47,228 nucleotides of DNA from Massilibacteroides sp. GTDB taxonomy: Bacteria; Bacteroidota; Bacteroidia; Bacteroidales; Tannerellaceae. Position numbers and translations under genes: made by a program. Positions 1-7,680 of the stretch are shown one piece after another; position 1 is the stretch's first letter, and each line of letters starts with the position of its first letter. The stretch spans positions 1 through 47,228 of the forward strand of contig JAQVZS010000019.1 in NCBI GenBank assembly GCA_028708075.1. Reading direction: 5' to 3'. The notes beneath the pieces are model-generated. The model searched no databases. It worked only from the letters and a program-made list of their open reading frames with translations, and was not told the DNA's origin.

Positions 1-666
1 CTCAAATTTTTGAATAAAAGTGTTTAAATCATTCGTGTCTGAATTTGAGCGTTGATTGATTTTAGTTTTAACTAATATATTTGCTCCTAAGAGCATGGTT
101 TTCTGAATATTAAACAAGCTATATAATTCTGGACTTTCTGCTTTTTCAAGATATTTTTTTTTTGTTATTTTTTGCAGATTAGCATAGTCATCTGTTGTCA
201 TCTTTTGAAAAAAAAGTTCATTTGATATCAATAGTTCTACAAATCCAACACGTATCAATGGTTCATTTTCTTCTATAATTTTAGATGCTTCTTTAATTAT
301 AGGTATATTATTATATGCTTTTATTAATTCAGTGGTAGCGTCTGTCCGTTTACTTAGTTCTAAAAAACCATTAAACGAATTGAGAATTATAGAAATTCCT
401 TTTCTTACATCATTGTATGCAATATAATCATAACGTAATGGATAATTAATGCATGTTTCCACTAGTGCAGGAGTGCTTAATTGATTTAAAATATCTTCGG
501 GTATTTGGCATGCTTCTACCATTTCCTCATGCGTGTTAAAAGATGCCCATTTTTCAGAACCTGGTTTAATTGGAAAATCATAAGCTGTATCTATTTGTTT
601 TTGCCCATAAGAGTTCAAGGTCGCAAAAGATAAAATCATGTACAAAGTGATTAATTTCGATTTCAT
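1..666 (-). CDS. Secreted conserved hypothetical protein, 3' end outside window
   Basis: An open frame runs from an ATG at 664-666 leftwards off the window edge without a stop, so the C-terminus is missing and 222 residues are visible. The first 21 residues (MKSKLITLYMILSFATLNSYG) form a Sec signal peptide ending before a Gln. The mature part contains the stretches FNTHEEMVEACQIP and STPALVETCINYPLRYDY followed by a mostly helical region. I recall similar 'LVETC.NYP' proteins as recurrent secreted hypotheticals in Bacteroides, but no biochemical role is known to me. It is transcribed away from the next gene. The signal peptide and codon pattern make a real gene likely; the function is unknown. 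Confidence 0.7.
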   Translation of the reverse strand, partial: MKSKLITLYMILSFATLNSYGQKQIDTAYDFPIKPGSEKWASFNTHEEMVEACQIPEDILNQLSTPALVETCINYPLRYDYIAYNDVRKGISIILNSFNGFLELSKRTDATTELIKAYNNIPIIKEASKIIEENEPLIRVGFVELLISNELFFQKMTTDDYANLQKITKKKYLEKAESPELYSLFNIQKTMLLGANILVKTKINQRSNSDTNDLNTFIQKFE

Positions 667-1043
667 AACATATAGTTTTAAAAATGAATGAATAAAAATG
701 AAATCACAAGTTTTTACCTCCTTTCTAAAACTTGTTTTATATACAGCAATAGTTTATTTTTTATGTGTAAGATATATTTATGTAAACACAAGGACAATCA
801 CGGAATAATCAAAGAAAGGGTAATTAATCAAATAAAAAGTTTTTTCATAATACAAAAAACAAGCATAGTTCTCAAAAAGAACAAGGGAGAGAGATTCAAT
901 TTAAACCACACACGAGTTTAACAATACTTGCCAAATATATTTAATAATTAATAATCAAGATGAATTTTGCTTTTAAAATACATTATGTTAACCTTGTTTA
1001 ACTATAAAGTTGTAAACAGCATAAATAATACGTTATAAAAAAC
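667..1043. other. AT-rich non-coding stretch
   Basis: This 377-base gap is AT-rich. It holds the upstream region of the minus-strand gene at 666 and the broken left border of the TPR fragment at 1044. A short open frame at 688-921 has no recognisable domain or signal peptide and is not called. A weak imperfect inverted repeat (TGTTTAAC...GTTGTAAACA) lies near 998-1021. I see no convincing TAnnTTTG promoter. Confidence 0.5.
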
Positions 1044-1985
1044 ATGTTTAAGTTAATTTCCTTCAGCCAACATTTTAGTTTTCCAAAAACATTATGCGAT
1101 AAAGCCTTGTTCTCATTACGTGAAGCCTTGAAGTATTGTCGGTTGGCGGACGATCAACAAAATTTACCCTATTGCCTGCGGGATATCGGACGGGTTTATC
1201 TCTTGACAGGAGAGATAGATAGTACTTTATTTTATTATCACCGGGCGATTGACGTTGCCCGGATGAAGAAGGCCTTATCTGTTGAATCTGTTATTTGTAA
1301 AGAATTAGGGGTTGCCTATAAAACTGCCGGCAAATATAGAGAAGCTATTGAAGTCGTAAAACGTTTTTCGGAGATGAATACGATAATAAAAAATCCTTCG
1401 TCCTGCCTTAGTTTGGGTAGTTTATATTTGCTTCTGAACAATATAGATTCAGCCGCTTATTTCCTCCGTTATGCACAAACTGCCACAAACCCATATACTG
1501 CTGCGGGTGCTAATTACTATTTTTATAAATTAGCCATACAAACCGGAGATTATAAAAAGGCGGTTTATTATAATGAATTATATAGATCGCAGAAAGATTC
1601 TTTAGACGCACTTGCCGATAAGGACGATCTGCTGGAGTTAGCCCATAGGTATGAGCAGGAAGAACTCAAGAATCGGTTGGCGTTAGCGCATGCCAGAAAG
1701 GATCGGAATTATTTAATCTTTTTGTTTATCTCGATTACAGCGTTAGGAGTGATGGGGATAATTTATTATCGTTATCGTTTCAGGAAAGAACAAGAATTTG
1801 CAGAACAACACTGCAAACTACAAAATGAAAAAAACAAATTCACTACTATACAGAAACAATTTCGCGAACAAGAAGCCATTCTTCTGGAGAAAGAAAATCA
1901 ACTATTTGAGTTGAAAAATGAAAGAAGAATATTAGGTGATCAGTTTTTTTCCCAAACTCAATACATACATCAAGCGATATACTAA
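1044..1985 (+). pseudogene. Truncated TPR / transmembrane / coiled-coil regulator
   Basis: The frame encodes 313 residues. Residues 20-200 form tetratricopeptide-like helix pairs (for example CLRDIGRVYLLTGEIDSTLFYYHRAI and CKELGVAYKTAGKYREAIEVV). One membrane helix follows (about 227-243, IFLFISITALGVMGIIYY) and then a charged coiled coil to the end. Bacteroidales carry many TPR-TM-coiled-coil proteins of roughly 500-600 residues with an N-terminal signal peptide and a C-terminal output domain. This copy lacks the signal peptide and first repeats, and it stops just after the coiled coil (SQTQYIHQAIY). It looks like a remnant broken at both ends, with the next gene starting 17 bases downstream. 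Known relatives are thought to act as membrane-bound regulators; this fragment is probably inactive. Confidence 0.6.
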
Positions 1986-2001
1986 CTTTAAATTGAAAAT
2001 T

Positions 2002-3270
2002 ATGAGAACTCTTGTAATTACCCTAATTTTATTTTGTTGCATTATTCAATTTGGTTTTGGACAAAATATCGTATGTAATTTTATGCGTTTTGAACTTGTA
2101 CCAATTCAAGAGTCAGACACGAGTGCAGTTGGTTTGAAATACAGGATTAACGTGAATATGGATTTATCAGTTTCCAACATGAGTGATGATACTGTTGTAT
2201 TAAAGACAAATGTTAAAATATCTCAAGGATTGGGGCCTGAAAATTTGATTGCCAATAGAAAAGACAAAACTTGTATTATTCCTTTGCCGTCTTGGGTTGA
2301 AAATAGAGTGCAAGAACAGCCTTTTATGGATACTCAATTTCTCTACATTCTTATTCCTGATAAGGAAGACTCGAACTTGCTTGTTTCTTATGATGTAATA
2401 GGAACTGGCTTGTTTTTCTATATTCAGCAGTTAAATTATCCTGATGTTTTTGTTTATCCTTTTGATTATGAGTATATATATCCTATAGGTATACCTATAA
2501 ATAAAATAGAAGTGACAGCACCTGACAGTATGAAAATATTCTATAGTCATAAAAAGGGTACTAATATGAATGAAGAGATTACTTTAAGTTTTATAAACAA
2601 GAAGTATTTTCAAGAAGAGAATTTAAAGATTAAAGATATTAAGATCAATATATTTACGCCTGATTCATTGGTTAATGACACGTCATTAATACAGAGAAAA
2701 AAAGAACTACAAACGTATATCAACACTCTGTCTCCTTACACAACAAAAAAGGAAGAAATAGATATTTTATTGCTTAATTGGCGAGATGAAAAAAACAGGA
2801 ATGCTTTTGGGAGAGTGTTTGGAAATCTTTGTATATGTGATTATAAATTTGCAGCGAATAGTCTATTTCATGAAGTTCTTCATATTATTTTCCCTTCTAA
2901 AGTTGAAGCATTTACAAAAGGTGAATACTTTATAAAAGAAAGTATTATAGAATGGTTGACGTTGTATCTGTCTCAAAGATTAGACAAGATAGATATGACA
3001 TTGAAACTGGGAGATCAAAATTTATATGATACGCATATTAACGATATTACTACCTGGAAATTGATATATAATATTGGTCCTATGATTCTTCAGAAGATCG
3101 CAAAGAATGAACAAGTGGGAGAAGAACGATTAGCAAAAGTAATCATTGATTTTTTACAAGAACGAGAAGGGAGGATCACAGATTATGTTGATTTTATATC
3201 TTATTTGGAGAAATATGTTCCTTTTGAGATAGCTCAGGAGTTGGATTCAATAGTTAAAGGACTCTTATGA
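2002..3270 (+). CDS. Secreted M1-like (gluzincin) metalloprotease-like protein
   Basis: The protein has 422 residues from the ATG at 2002. I prefer this start over an upstream one at 1936 because it opens directly with a signal peptide (MRTLVITLILFCCIIQFGFG, then Q). Residues 290-294 read HEVLH and a Glu falls exactly 19 positions later (E313, in FIKESIIEWLTLYL). This gives the HEXXH-X18-E zinc signature of M1 aminopeptidases, including the usual xEGxxxY-like helix after the Glu. I do not see the GAMEN substrate motif. The protein is much shorter than classical M1 enzymes (800-900 residues), so it may be a minimal catalytic unit. The N-terminal 250 residues are probably beta-rich. Cell location is periplasm or outside. 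Neighbours give no clue to the substrate. Confidence 0.7.
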   Translation: MRTLVITLILFCCIIQFGFGQNIVCNFMRFELVPIQESDTSAVGLKYRINVNMDLSVSNMSDDTVVLKTNVKISQGLGPENLIANRKDKTCIIPLPSWVENRVQEQPFMDTQFLYILIPDKEDSNLLVSYDVIGTGLFFYIQQLNYPDVFVYPFDYEYIYPIGIPINKIEVTAPDSMKIFYSHKKGTNMNEEITLSFINKKYFQEENLKIKDIKINIFTPDSLVNDTSLIQRKKELQTYINTLSPYTTKKEEIDILLLNWRDEKNRNAFGRVFGNLCICDYKFAANSLFHEVLHIIFPSKVEAFTKGEYFIKESIIEWLTLYLSQRLDKIDMTLKLGDQNLYDTHINDITTWKLIYNIGPMILQKIAKNEQVGEERLAKVIIDFLQEREGRITDYVDFISYLEKYVPFEIAQELDSIVKGLL

Positions 3271-3305
3271 ATCATAGAAAAACATTTTATCCTAGTGTAA
3301 ACTGA

Positions 3306-4166
3306 TTAAATATTTTTCAACCACGATGCGAGCAGCGTTGTCATTTCGGTATGGAATTTGAAATCTTTACGTAAGCCCCAGCCATGTCCTCCTTCGGAGA
3401 AGATATACATTGTCGCCTTGATGTCGTTTGCCTTTAACGCGTTGTAATAATGTGTACTGTTTTCCGGCAAAACCACTTTATCGTCGTCGCTGAGTAAAAG
3501 GATGGCCGGAGGCGTGGTGTTGTTTACCTGTTTTTCGTTCGAAAAAAGATATAAATCCGAAAGTGAAGGGTTGTCGCCCAACAAGTTCATCCGTGATCCG
3601 CCATGCGTAGTGATATCCATGGTAATAACTGGATAAAAGAGAATCGAGAAATCAGGTCTTGTGCTTGTTCCCGAAGGAGCAAAATGGGTGGACGCCGTCG
3701 ATGCCAGGTGTCCGCCTGCCGAAAAACCGGCAATCCCGATCTTGTTTACTTGAATCTGATATTCGGAAGCATGTTCACGTACATGGCGGATTGCCTGCCA
3801 GGCATCTTCGAGCGGAACGTTTTTGTGCTTGTTCGGCATGCGGTATTTTAAGACAAAAGCCGCTATTCCCTGTTCGTTCAGCCATTGTGCGAACATTGTC
3901 CCTTCGTGCATAGATGCCAAGCCAGCGTATCCTCCGCCCGGACAAATAACGACAGCTTTTCCCGTATTTGTAGCATTCGGCGGAAGATAAATAGTCAGTT
4001 CAGGTACCGATACGTTCGTTATCCAATAATCTTTGTTTATATTTTCCGGCTCCGTAATGCCGTTACTTACGGGAGGATTTCCTTCCCATAATTTGATTGT
4101 TTTTTGCGCATCCATCAAGTTGGCGAATGCCAGTAAAAGACTGCATAAAAAAAGTTTTGTTTTCAT
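3306..4166 (-). CDS. Secreted alpha/beta-hydrolase (BD-FAE / acetylesterase type)
   Basis: This 286-residue exported enzyme has a signal peptide MKTKLFLCSLLLAFANLMDA. The oxyanion motif is ICPGGGYAGLA near residue 75-85, the nucleophile elbow GFSAGG is near 147-152 (central Ser), the acid region LLLSDDDKVV is near 223-232 and the catalytic His is in GGHGWG near 260. The HGGG-like loop, GxSxG elbow and length fit the esterase/lipase family often labelled acetylxylan esterase or endo-xylanase B-like in Bacteroidetes. The likely role is hydrolysis of acetyl or other acyl esters on polysaccharides in the periplasm. The next gene on the same strand (145 residues) lies 41 bases upstream. The exact substrate cannot be read from sequence. 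Confidence 0.85.
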   Translation of the reverse strand: MKTKLFLCSLLLAFANLMDAQKTIKLWEGNPPVSNGITEPENINKDYWITNVSVPELTIYLPPNATNTGKAVVICPGGGYAGLASMHEGTMFAQWLNEQGIAAFVLKYRMPNKHKNVPLEDAWQAIRHVREHASEYQIQVNKIGIAGFSAGGHLASTASTHFAPSGTSTRPDFSILFYPVITMDITTHGGSRMNLLGDNPSLSDLYLFSNEKQVNNTTPPAILLLSDDDKVVLPENSTHYYNALKANDIKATMYIFSEGGHGWGLRKDFKFHTEMTTLLASWLKNI

Positions 4167-4207
4167 GATTTATATAGATTTCTTTTAAGTTGATTTATTC
4201 AAACCGT

Positions 4208-4645
4208 TTATTCTGTTTCAGGGAGTATGCCGGAAATGTCTGCAGGAGTTTCGTTTCCGATGCGGACAATTTCGTCTACGACATAACGCGAAAAGCCTCG
4301 CCAGGGAATGGCGGCAAAGTATTCCTTGTAGTGGAGTTCGACTGTTTTGCCGCCTGCGTGCATAAGTTCTTCTGCTACGGCTTTGTTTTCGATCGAAAAT
4401 TCGAATTCGTTGGATTGTATTCCTCCTGGTTTGTTAGACCAGATTCCTGACTGGATGAGCTTCCCTTCGTAGGTTTTGAATAGTATTCCTTTATATACCA
4501 CAAAATTTAATTGTCCGGTTTTTACCCCTTCTCCGTATGGATAATAATAGCGTATGGCAAAAAAGAGAATAGCTGCCAGAAAAAGTATGGCTAACGAAAA
4601 GTTACGAAACTTTCGCCACCAGGATTTTAATTTATTTGTATTCAT
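4208..4645 (-). CDS. Small membrane-anchored hypothetical protein
   Basis: This 145-residue protein has a basic N-terminus (MNTNKLKSWWRKFRNF), one membrane helix at about 17-35 (SLAILFLAAILFFAIRYYY) and a soluble domain that should face the periplasm. The soluble part contains YKGILFKTYEGKLIQSG and WRGFSRYVVDEIVRIG. I recall this arrangement in Bacteroidetes hypothetical proteins but know no function. The gene precedes the esterase on the same strand by 41 bases and may be co-transcribed. The good N-terminus and conserved-looking soluble domain support a real gene. Confidence 0.75.
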   Translation of the reverse strand: MNTNKLKSWWRKFRNFSLAILFLAAILFFAIRYYYPYGEGVKTGQLNFVVYKGILFKTYEGKLIQSGIWSNKPGGIQSNEFEFSIENKAVAEELMHAGGKTVELHYKEYFAAIPWRGFSRYVVDEIVRIGNETPADISGILPETE

Positions 4646-4767
4646 TTTTGTTTTGTTTTGATTACCTCTTTACGACAAAGATAAAACGAAGAAAAGGAAA
4701 ATTCCGTATGATTGTTGAATAAAAACAGGATTGGTTTTTTTAAATTTTTTTGATGGGGACAAAAAAA

Positions 4768-4793
4768 AGCCTAAAAAAGATGTTTTTTAGGCT
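4768..4793 (-). terminator. Perfect hairpin followed by U-run on the minus strand
   Basis: AGCCTAAAAAA (4768-4778) pairs perfectly with TTTTTTAGGCT (4783-4793) around a GATG loop. Read on the minus strand, the stem is followed by a run of eight T, the form of an intrinsic terminator. No minus-strand gene lies directly upstream, since the bactofilin operon runs the other way. It may therefore stop antisense transcription or act as an attenuator in the leader of the gene starting at 4645. Confidence 0.6.
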
Positions 4794-4821
4794 AAAAAGA
4801 ATTCCTGCTGATTGTTTTTTA

Positions 4822-4829
4822 TATATTTG
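4822..4829 (+). promoter_or_regulatory. Probable -7 box for the bactofilin operon
   Basis: TATATTTG matches the Bacteroides -7 consensus TAnnTTTG and lies about 100 bases before the first bactofilin start. I see no clean TTTG at -33, so confidence is moderate. The leader would be about 95 bases long. Confidence 0.4.
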
Positions 4830-4930
4830 CTTAATAAATATTTTACGGAAAACCGAATATAGAGTTGTATGATTGGCGTTTATAAGTTATTTTTACTTAA
4901 ATCACGTTTTTGAATTATTTATTTTAGAAT

Positions 4931-5299
4931 ATGACCACACAACCATTTCAAAAAAAAGTTGAAACTGCAAAAACTTCGCAGGCACCTACGCTTATTGGTG
5001 AAGGCTCTATTTTTTATGGAGATATTAAATATACGCAGGCTATCCGAATTGAAGGAACTTTGGTTGGAAATGTTACTCAGGCGGATAGTGTTGTGGTCGG
5101 AATTACGGGTTCTGTAAAAGGGACGGTAAACACGAGTACATTGGTCGTTTTCGGGTATATTGACGGTGATGTTTCCGCAAGTGAGTCGATTGTCATTAAG
5201 GAGTCCGGAAAAGTGGCGGGTAAGCTTTCCACACGTTCTTTGGCTGTGGAGCGTGGAGCTTTGTATGAAGGGAAAATAGAAATGGTAGATGCTGAATAG
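4931..5299 (+). CDS. Bactofilin (polymer-forming cytoskeletal protein)
   Basis: This 122-residue protein is a bactofilin (DUF583 family). Such proteins polymerise without nucleotide into filaments, often lying under the membrane. After a short disordered N-terminal tail (about 1-20), the right-handed beta-helix core shows the typical rungs: LIGEGSIFYGDIKY, IRIEGTLVGNVTQAD, VVVGITGSVKGTVNTS, LVVFGYIDGDVSAS, IVIKESGKVAGKLSTRS and VERGALYEGKIEM. The length is close to the family core. It is the first gene of a three-gene operon with an actin-like protein and a second bactofilin, with 54 bases to the next start. Bactofilins are known to place cell-wall enzymes or polar proteins; the cargo here is unknown. 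The assignment is firm. Confidence 0.92.
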   Translation: MTTQPFQKKVETAKTSQAPTLIGEGSIFYGDIKYTQAIRIEGTLVGNVTQADSVVVGITGSVKGTVNTSTLVVFGYIDGDVSASESIVIKESGKVAGKLSTRSLAVERGALYEGKIEMVDAE

Positions 5300-5353
5300 C
5301 GTTTTACGTAGTTTTCTTGTTTATTTGTTTTAATACACTTAATATATTAATTT

Positions 5354-6388
5354 ATGTACGAAATTCAATTGTTTTCCAGTTTAGTTGAGAATAATAATAC
5401 CATTTTGTCCCAGACTTCCAGAGATTTGCTTCATGGCCTCAGGATTCAGCATGATGACAAATGGTATATTTGTGGTGATCTTGCGTTGAATGAAGGACAA
5501 TCACCGCATAAATTGATTAATTCGTCTCCTGAAGACACGGACTATCAGTTATTAGCTAAGGCTGCAATGTTGCTGATACAGGACAAGGTTGAACAGCCGA
5601 TAACAATCACTACCGGATTCCCTTATTCCACATATTATATCTATAGGGAGAAGGCGATAGAATTTTTTCAGCGGACGCATTTGTTGGATTATGACGCTTC
5701 CACTTTTAATGCCGGGAATAAGAAGAAGGTCGTTCTTGAGGTTCAAAAGGTTGATGTGATTCCTGAAATCGTCGGGTGTACGATTGCCTTACGTAAGGGA
5801 GAGGAAAAAGCATCCGGAAGTTTCTTTGTATTAAGCTGCGGTTTCGGAACGTTTGAATCGATATTGAGTACTGATTCCGGGATTATCGAACAGGCAATGG
5901 TGAGTACGCATGGTATTCGGTATGCGGTCAATTTGATGATTAATGAGCTCAGGAGCAAATATTATTTGGAACTTCGAAATACGCATCAGTTTGATGTTGC
6001 TTTTCAAAAAGGATATGTGTTCCTGAATAGGAAAAATATTGATTTAAGAGAACTTCGCCGGAATGCGATTCAGACGTATTATAATGAAGTGATTTCTCCT
6101 AATTTGCGTTCTGTGATCAATGATGCAAACTTGATGAAGACAAACCGGATTTATCTTTGTGGGGGGGCGATGTATTATCAGGACTTGATAGATTGTTTTA
6201 ATAACGAATTCGGATCTTTTACGCAAATTTCGGTTTTGGATAATCCGGATACGTTAGCGAGTCGTGGATATGCGCTAAATTCATTACGGATGATCAATGG
6301 TAAAGGACAGTCGGCTGTCGGTATCGATATTGGTAATGCGACCACGGTTGTCACGAGTTTTTCGAGTGAAAATCCTGCAGGTTTTTAA
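5354..6388 (+). CDS. ParM/StbA-type actin-like protein, apparently circularly permuted
   Basis: The protein has 344 residues. From the N-terminus it follows the order of ParM-like actins from just after their first hairpin: FSSLVE (7-12), DDKWYICGDLAL (34-45), a TTGFPYSTYY segment (86-95, like the 'vtGLP' motif), a phosphate-2-like FFVLSCGFGTFESI (157-170), RIYLCGGAMYYQD (265-277, adenosine motif) and DTLASRGYALNSL (299-311). The phosphate-1 motif normally at residues 1-15 is absent there. It appears instead at the very end as AVGIDIGNATTVV (321-333; D325, G327, T330). The 54 bases upstream cannot encode a missing hairpin. In phosphate 2 the usual Asp is Ser161. The gene lies between two bactofilins, four bases before the second. 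Family membership is fairly firm; permutation is my reading of motif order. Confidence 0.8.
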   Translation: MYEIQLFSSLVENNNTILSQTSRDLLHGLRIQHDDKWYICGDLALNEGQSPHKLINSSPEDTDYQLLAKAAMLLIQDKVEQPITITTGFPYSTYYIYREKAIEFFQRTHLLDYDASTFNAGNKKKVVLEVQKVDVIPEIVGCTIALRKGEEKASGSFFVLSCGFGTFESILSTDSGIIEQAMVSTHGIRYAVNLMINELRSKYYLELRNTHQFDVAFQKGYVFLNRKNIDLRELRRNAIQTYYNEVISPNLRSVINDANLMKTNRIYLCGGAMYYQDLIDCFNNEFGSFTQISVLDNPDTLASRGYALNSLRMINGKGQSAVGIDIGNATTVVTSFSSENPAGF

Positions 6389-6391
6389 GTT

Positions 6392-6943
6392 ATGTTTTTT
6401 TCAAAACGGAAAAACCGCGACAAAGAAGTTGATCGGTCGAGCCTGGTAGTTGCTGTCGATCAGGATTTGGTCGCCTTGGGTAATCTTACCCTCTCTGGCG
6501 AACAAAAAGGATCTTTTTTTGTAAAGGAGAGGGTGACCATTTTGCCGGATTCTTTTGTTGTCGGTGATATAACTGCTGTCGATGGGATAATTGGTGGAAA
6601 GGTTTCCGGCAATCTCGTTTGCGCGGGTGACTTATGGCTAAAATCTACAGCTGTTGTTGATGGAATGGTTATGGCGAAGACGGCCGTCATTGAAACGGGT
6701 TGTGTAATTAATGCAACAGTATTGTTGTCGCCGGACGTTTGTTCGAAATTGCTGTCGGCGAAGCTAAAGGAGGCTGAAAAGGAGATGAAGAAGAACGTTG
6801 AATCTCCTCCTCCTTCGGTTGTGGTTGAGCCTCAAGTGCAGACTTCTGTTTTGCAAGAGAAAAAGATTGTACAGCAAAGTGCTCCGAAGACGGAGTTGCC
6901 TGTAAACGATTCGCCAGAAGAACAACACACAGGTTGGTGGTAG
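6392..6943 (+). CDS. Second bactofilin-like protein with a long C-terminal tail
   Basis: This 183-residue protein has a basic N-terminal segment (MFFSKRKNRDKEVDR), a bactofilin-like beta-helix at about 20-115 (LVALGNLTLSGEQKGSFFVK, DSFVVGDITAVDGIIGGKVS, DLWLKSTAVVDGMVMAKT, IETGCVINATVLL) and a tail of about 65 residues rich in Glu, Lys, Pro and Val that ends in GWW. The basic N-terminus could bind the membrane or DNA; the tail could bind a partner (both inference). The start lies three bases after the stop of the actin-like gene, so the two are probably translated together. It is more divergent than the first bactofilin of the operon, which suggests a specialised co-polymer or capping role. 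Confidence 0.8.
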   Translation: MFFSKRKNRDKEVDRSSLVVAVDQDLVALGNLTLSGEQKGSFFVKERVTILPDSFVVGDITAVDGIIGGKVSGNLVCAGDLWLKSTAVVDGMVMAKTAVIETGCVINATVLLSPDVCSKLLSAKLKEAEKEMKKNVESPPPSVVVEPQVQTSVLQEKKIVQQSAPKTELPVNDSPEEQHTGWW

Positions 6944-6966
6944 TCGGGCTGAACAGCAAAACGGTT

Positions 6967-7656
6967 TTATTCGAAAGAAAGATAGGGTTGGAGTCGTTCT
7001 TTATCCTTCACATTGAATTCTTCGAGTAATTCCAAGTTTTGCCATCCGGACAAATAGCCTTTTCGTTCTCGTAGGCTGACTAATGCGCGCCCTTGCTGAT
7101 AATTCAGGTAAGGGTGACGGATTAATGTGTCTATCGGGAGACGGTTTACGGCTAGTTTTCGAATCTTGGTCGTGTCTGTTTTGAACCATCGGGCGAGTGC
7201 GTTGTATTTTTCTTTATCGATTCCATAGACCTCGTGTAGTTGATGTACGGAAGTATATCCTCCCAATAAATGGCGGTATTTGACAATTCTTTTAGCGAAG
7301 GTCGATCCGATGCCGGGTATTTTCTTTAATGAGGTTGTGTCTGCGCTGTTGAGTTCGATAATTGTTCCTTGCGGATATTTTTGTGAATAGAGGGACGACG
7401 ACTTTTTGTAACGGATACGGGGCGTAAACTTCTTTTTGGGGGGATATGTTTTTCCCGTGTTGGGCGCAGAGACGATGGTTTCTTGTTGTAATGTGATTGT
7501 TTTATTTTCCGGAAGTGGTTCGGGAATGTGTTTTGAAGGTATCTCTTTTTCTTCTTTTATTAGAAGCAGAACGAATGAGGTCGTAAGAAGACAGCATAAA
7601 AGAGTCAATGCACGTTTTTCTCCTTTGGAGAAATAGAAAAAATTTTTCCAACTCAT
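6967..7656 (-). CDS. ComEA-type helix-hairpin-helix protein, membrane-anchored
   Basis: The protein has 229 residues: a membrane helix near the N-terminus (about 15-32, ALTLLCCLLTTSFVLLLI), a Pro/Lys-rich linker (35-95), and a helix-hairpin-helix region starting IELNSADTTSLKKIPGIG (about 99-116) and continuing SVHQLHEVYGI. A second hairpin-like segment occurs in the C-terminal third. The PGIG hairpin is the DNA-backbone contact of the ComEA family. In Bacteroidetes such proteins are common; a role in DNA uptake or envelope DNA binding is plausible but unproven. It is the last gene of a minus-strand set with the symporter (24 bases apart) and runs convergently into the bactofilin operon, 23 bases away. 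Confidence 0.8.
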   Translation of the reverse strand: MSWKNFFYFSKGEKRALTLLCCLLTTSFVLLLIKEEKEIPSKHIPEPLPENKTITLQQETIVSAPNTGKTYPPKKKFTPRIRYKKSSSLYSQKYPQGTIIELNSADTTSLKKIPGIGSTFAKRIVKYRHLLGGYTSVHQLHEVYGIDKEKYNALARWFKTDTTKIRKLAVNRLPIDTLIRHPYLNYQQGRALVSLRERKGYLSGWQNLELLEEFNVKDKERLQPYLSFE

Positions 7657-7680
7657 AGTAAGGTTTTATTAGGTTCGATT

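Noticed and set aside
688-921. Open frame of 77 codons
   Set aside because: No domain, no signal peptide that fits, AT-rich sequence upstream of a broken gene, and no clear ribosome-binding site or promoter.
3603-4091. Plus-strand open frames inside the esterase gene
   Set aside because: They are antisense shadows of a well-supported enzyme and have no recognisable features.
4208-4450. Overlapping plus-strand frame at 4190-4450
   Set aside because: It is antisense to the small membrane protein, whose N-terminal helix and soluble domain are better supported.
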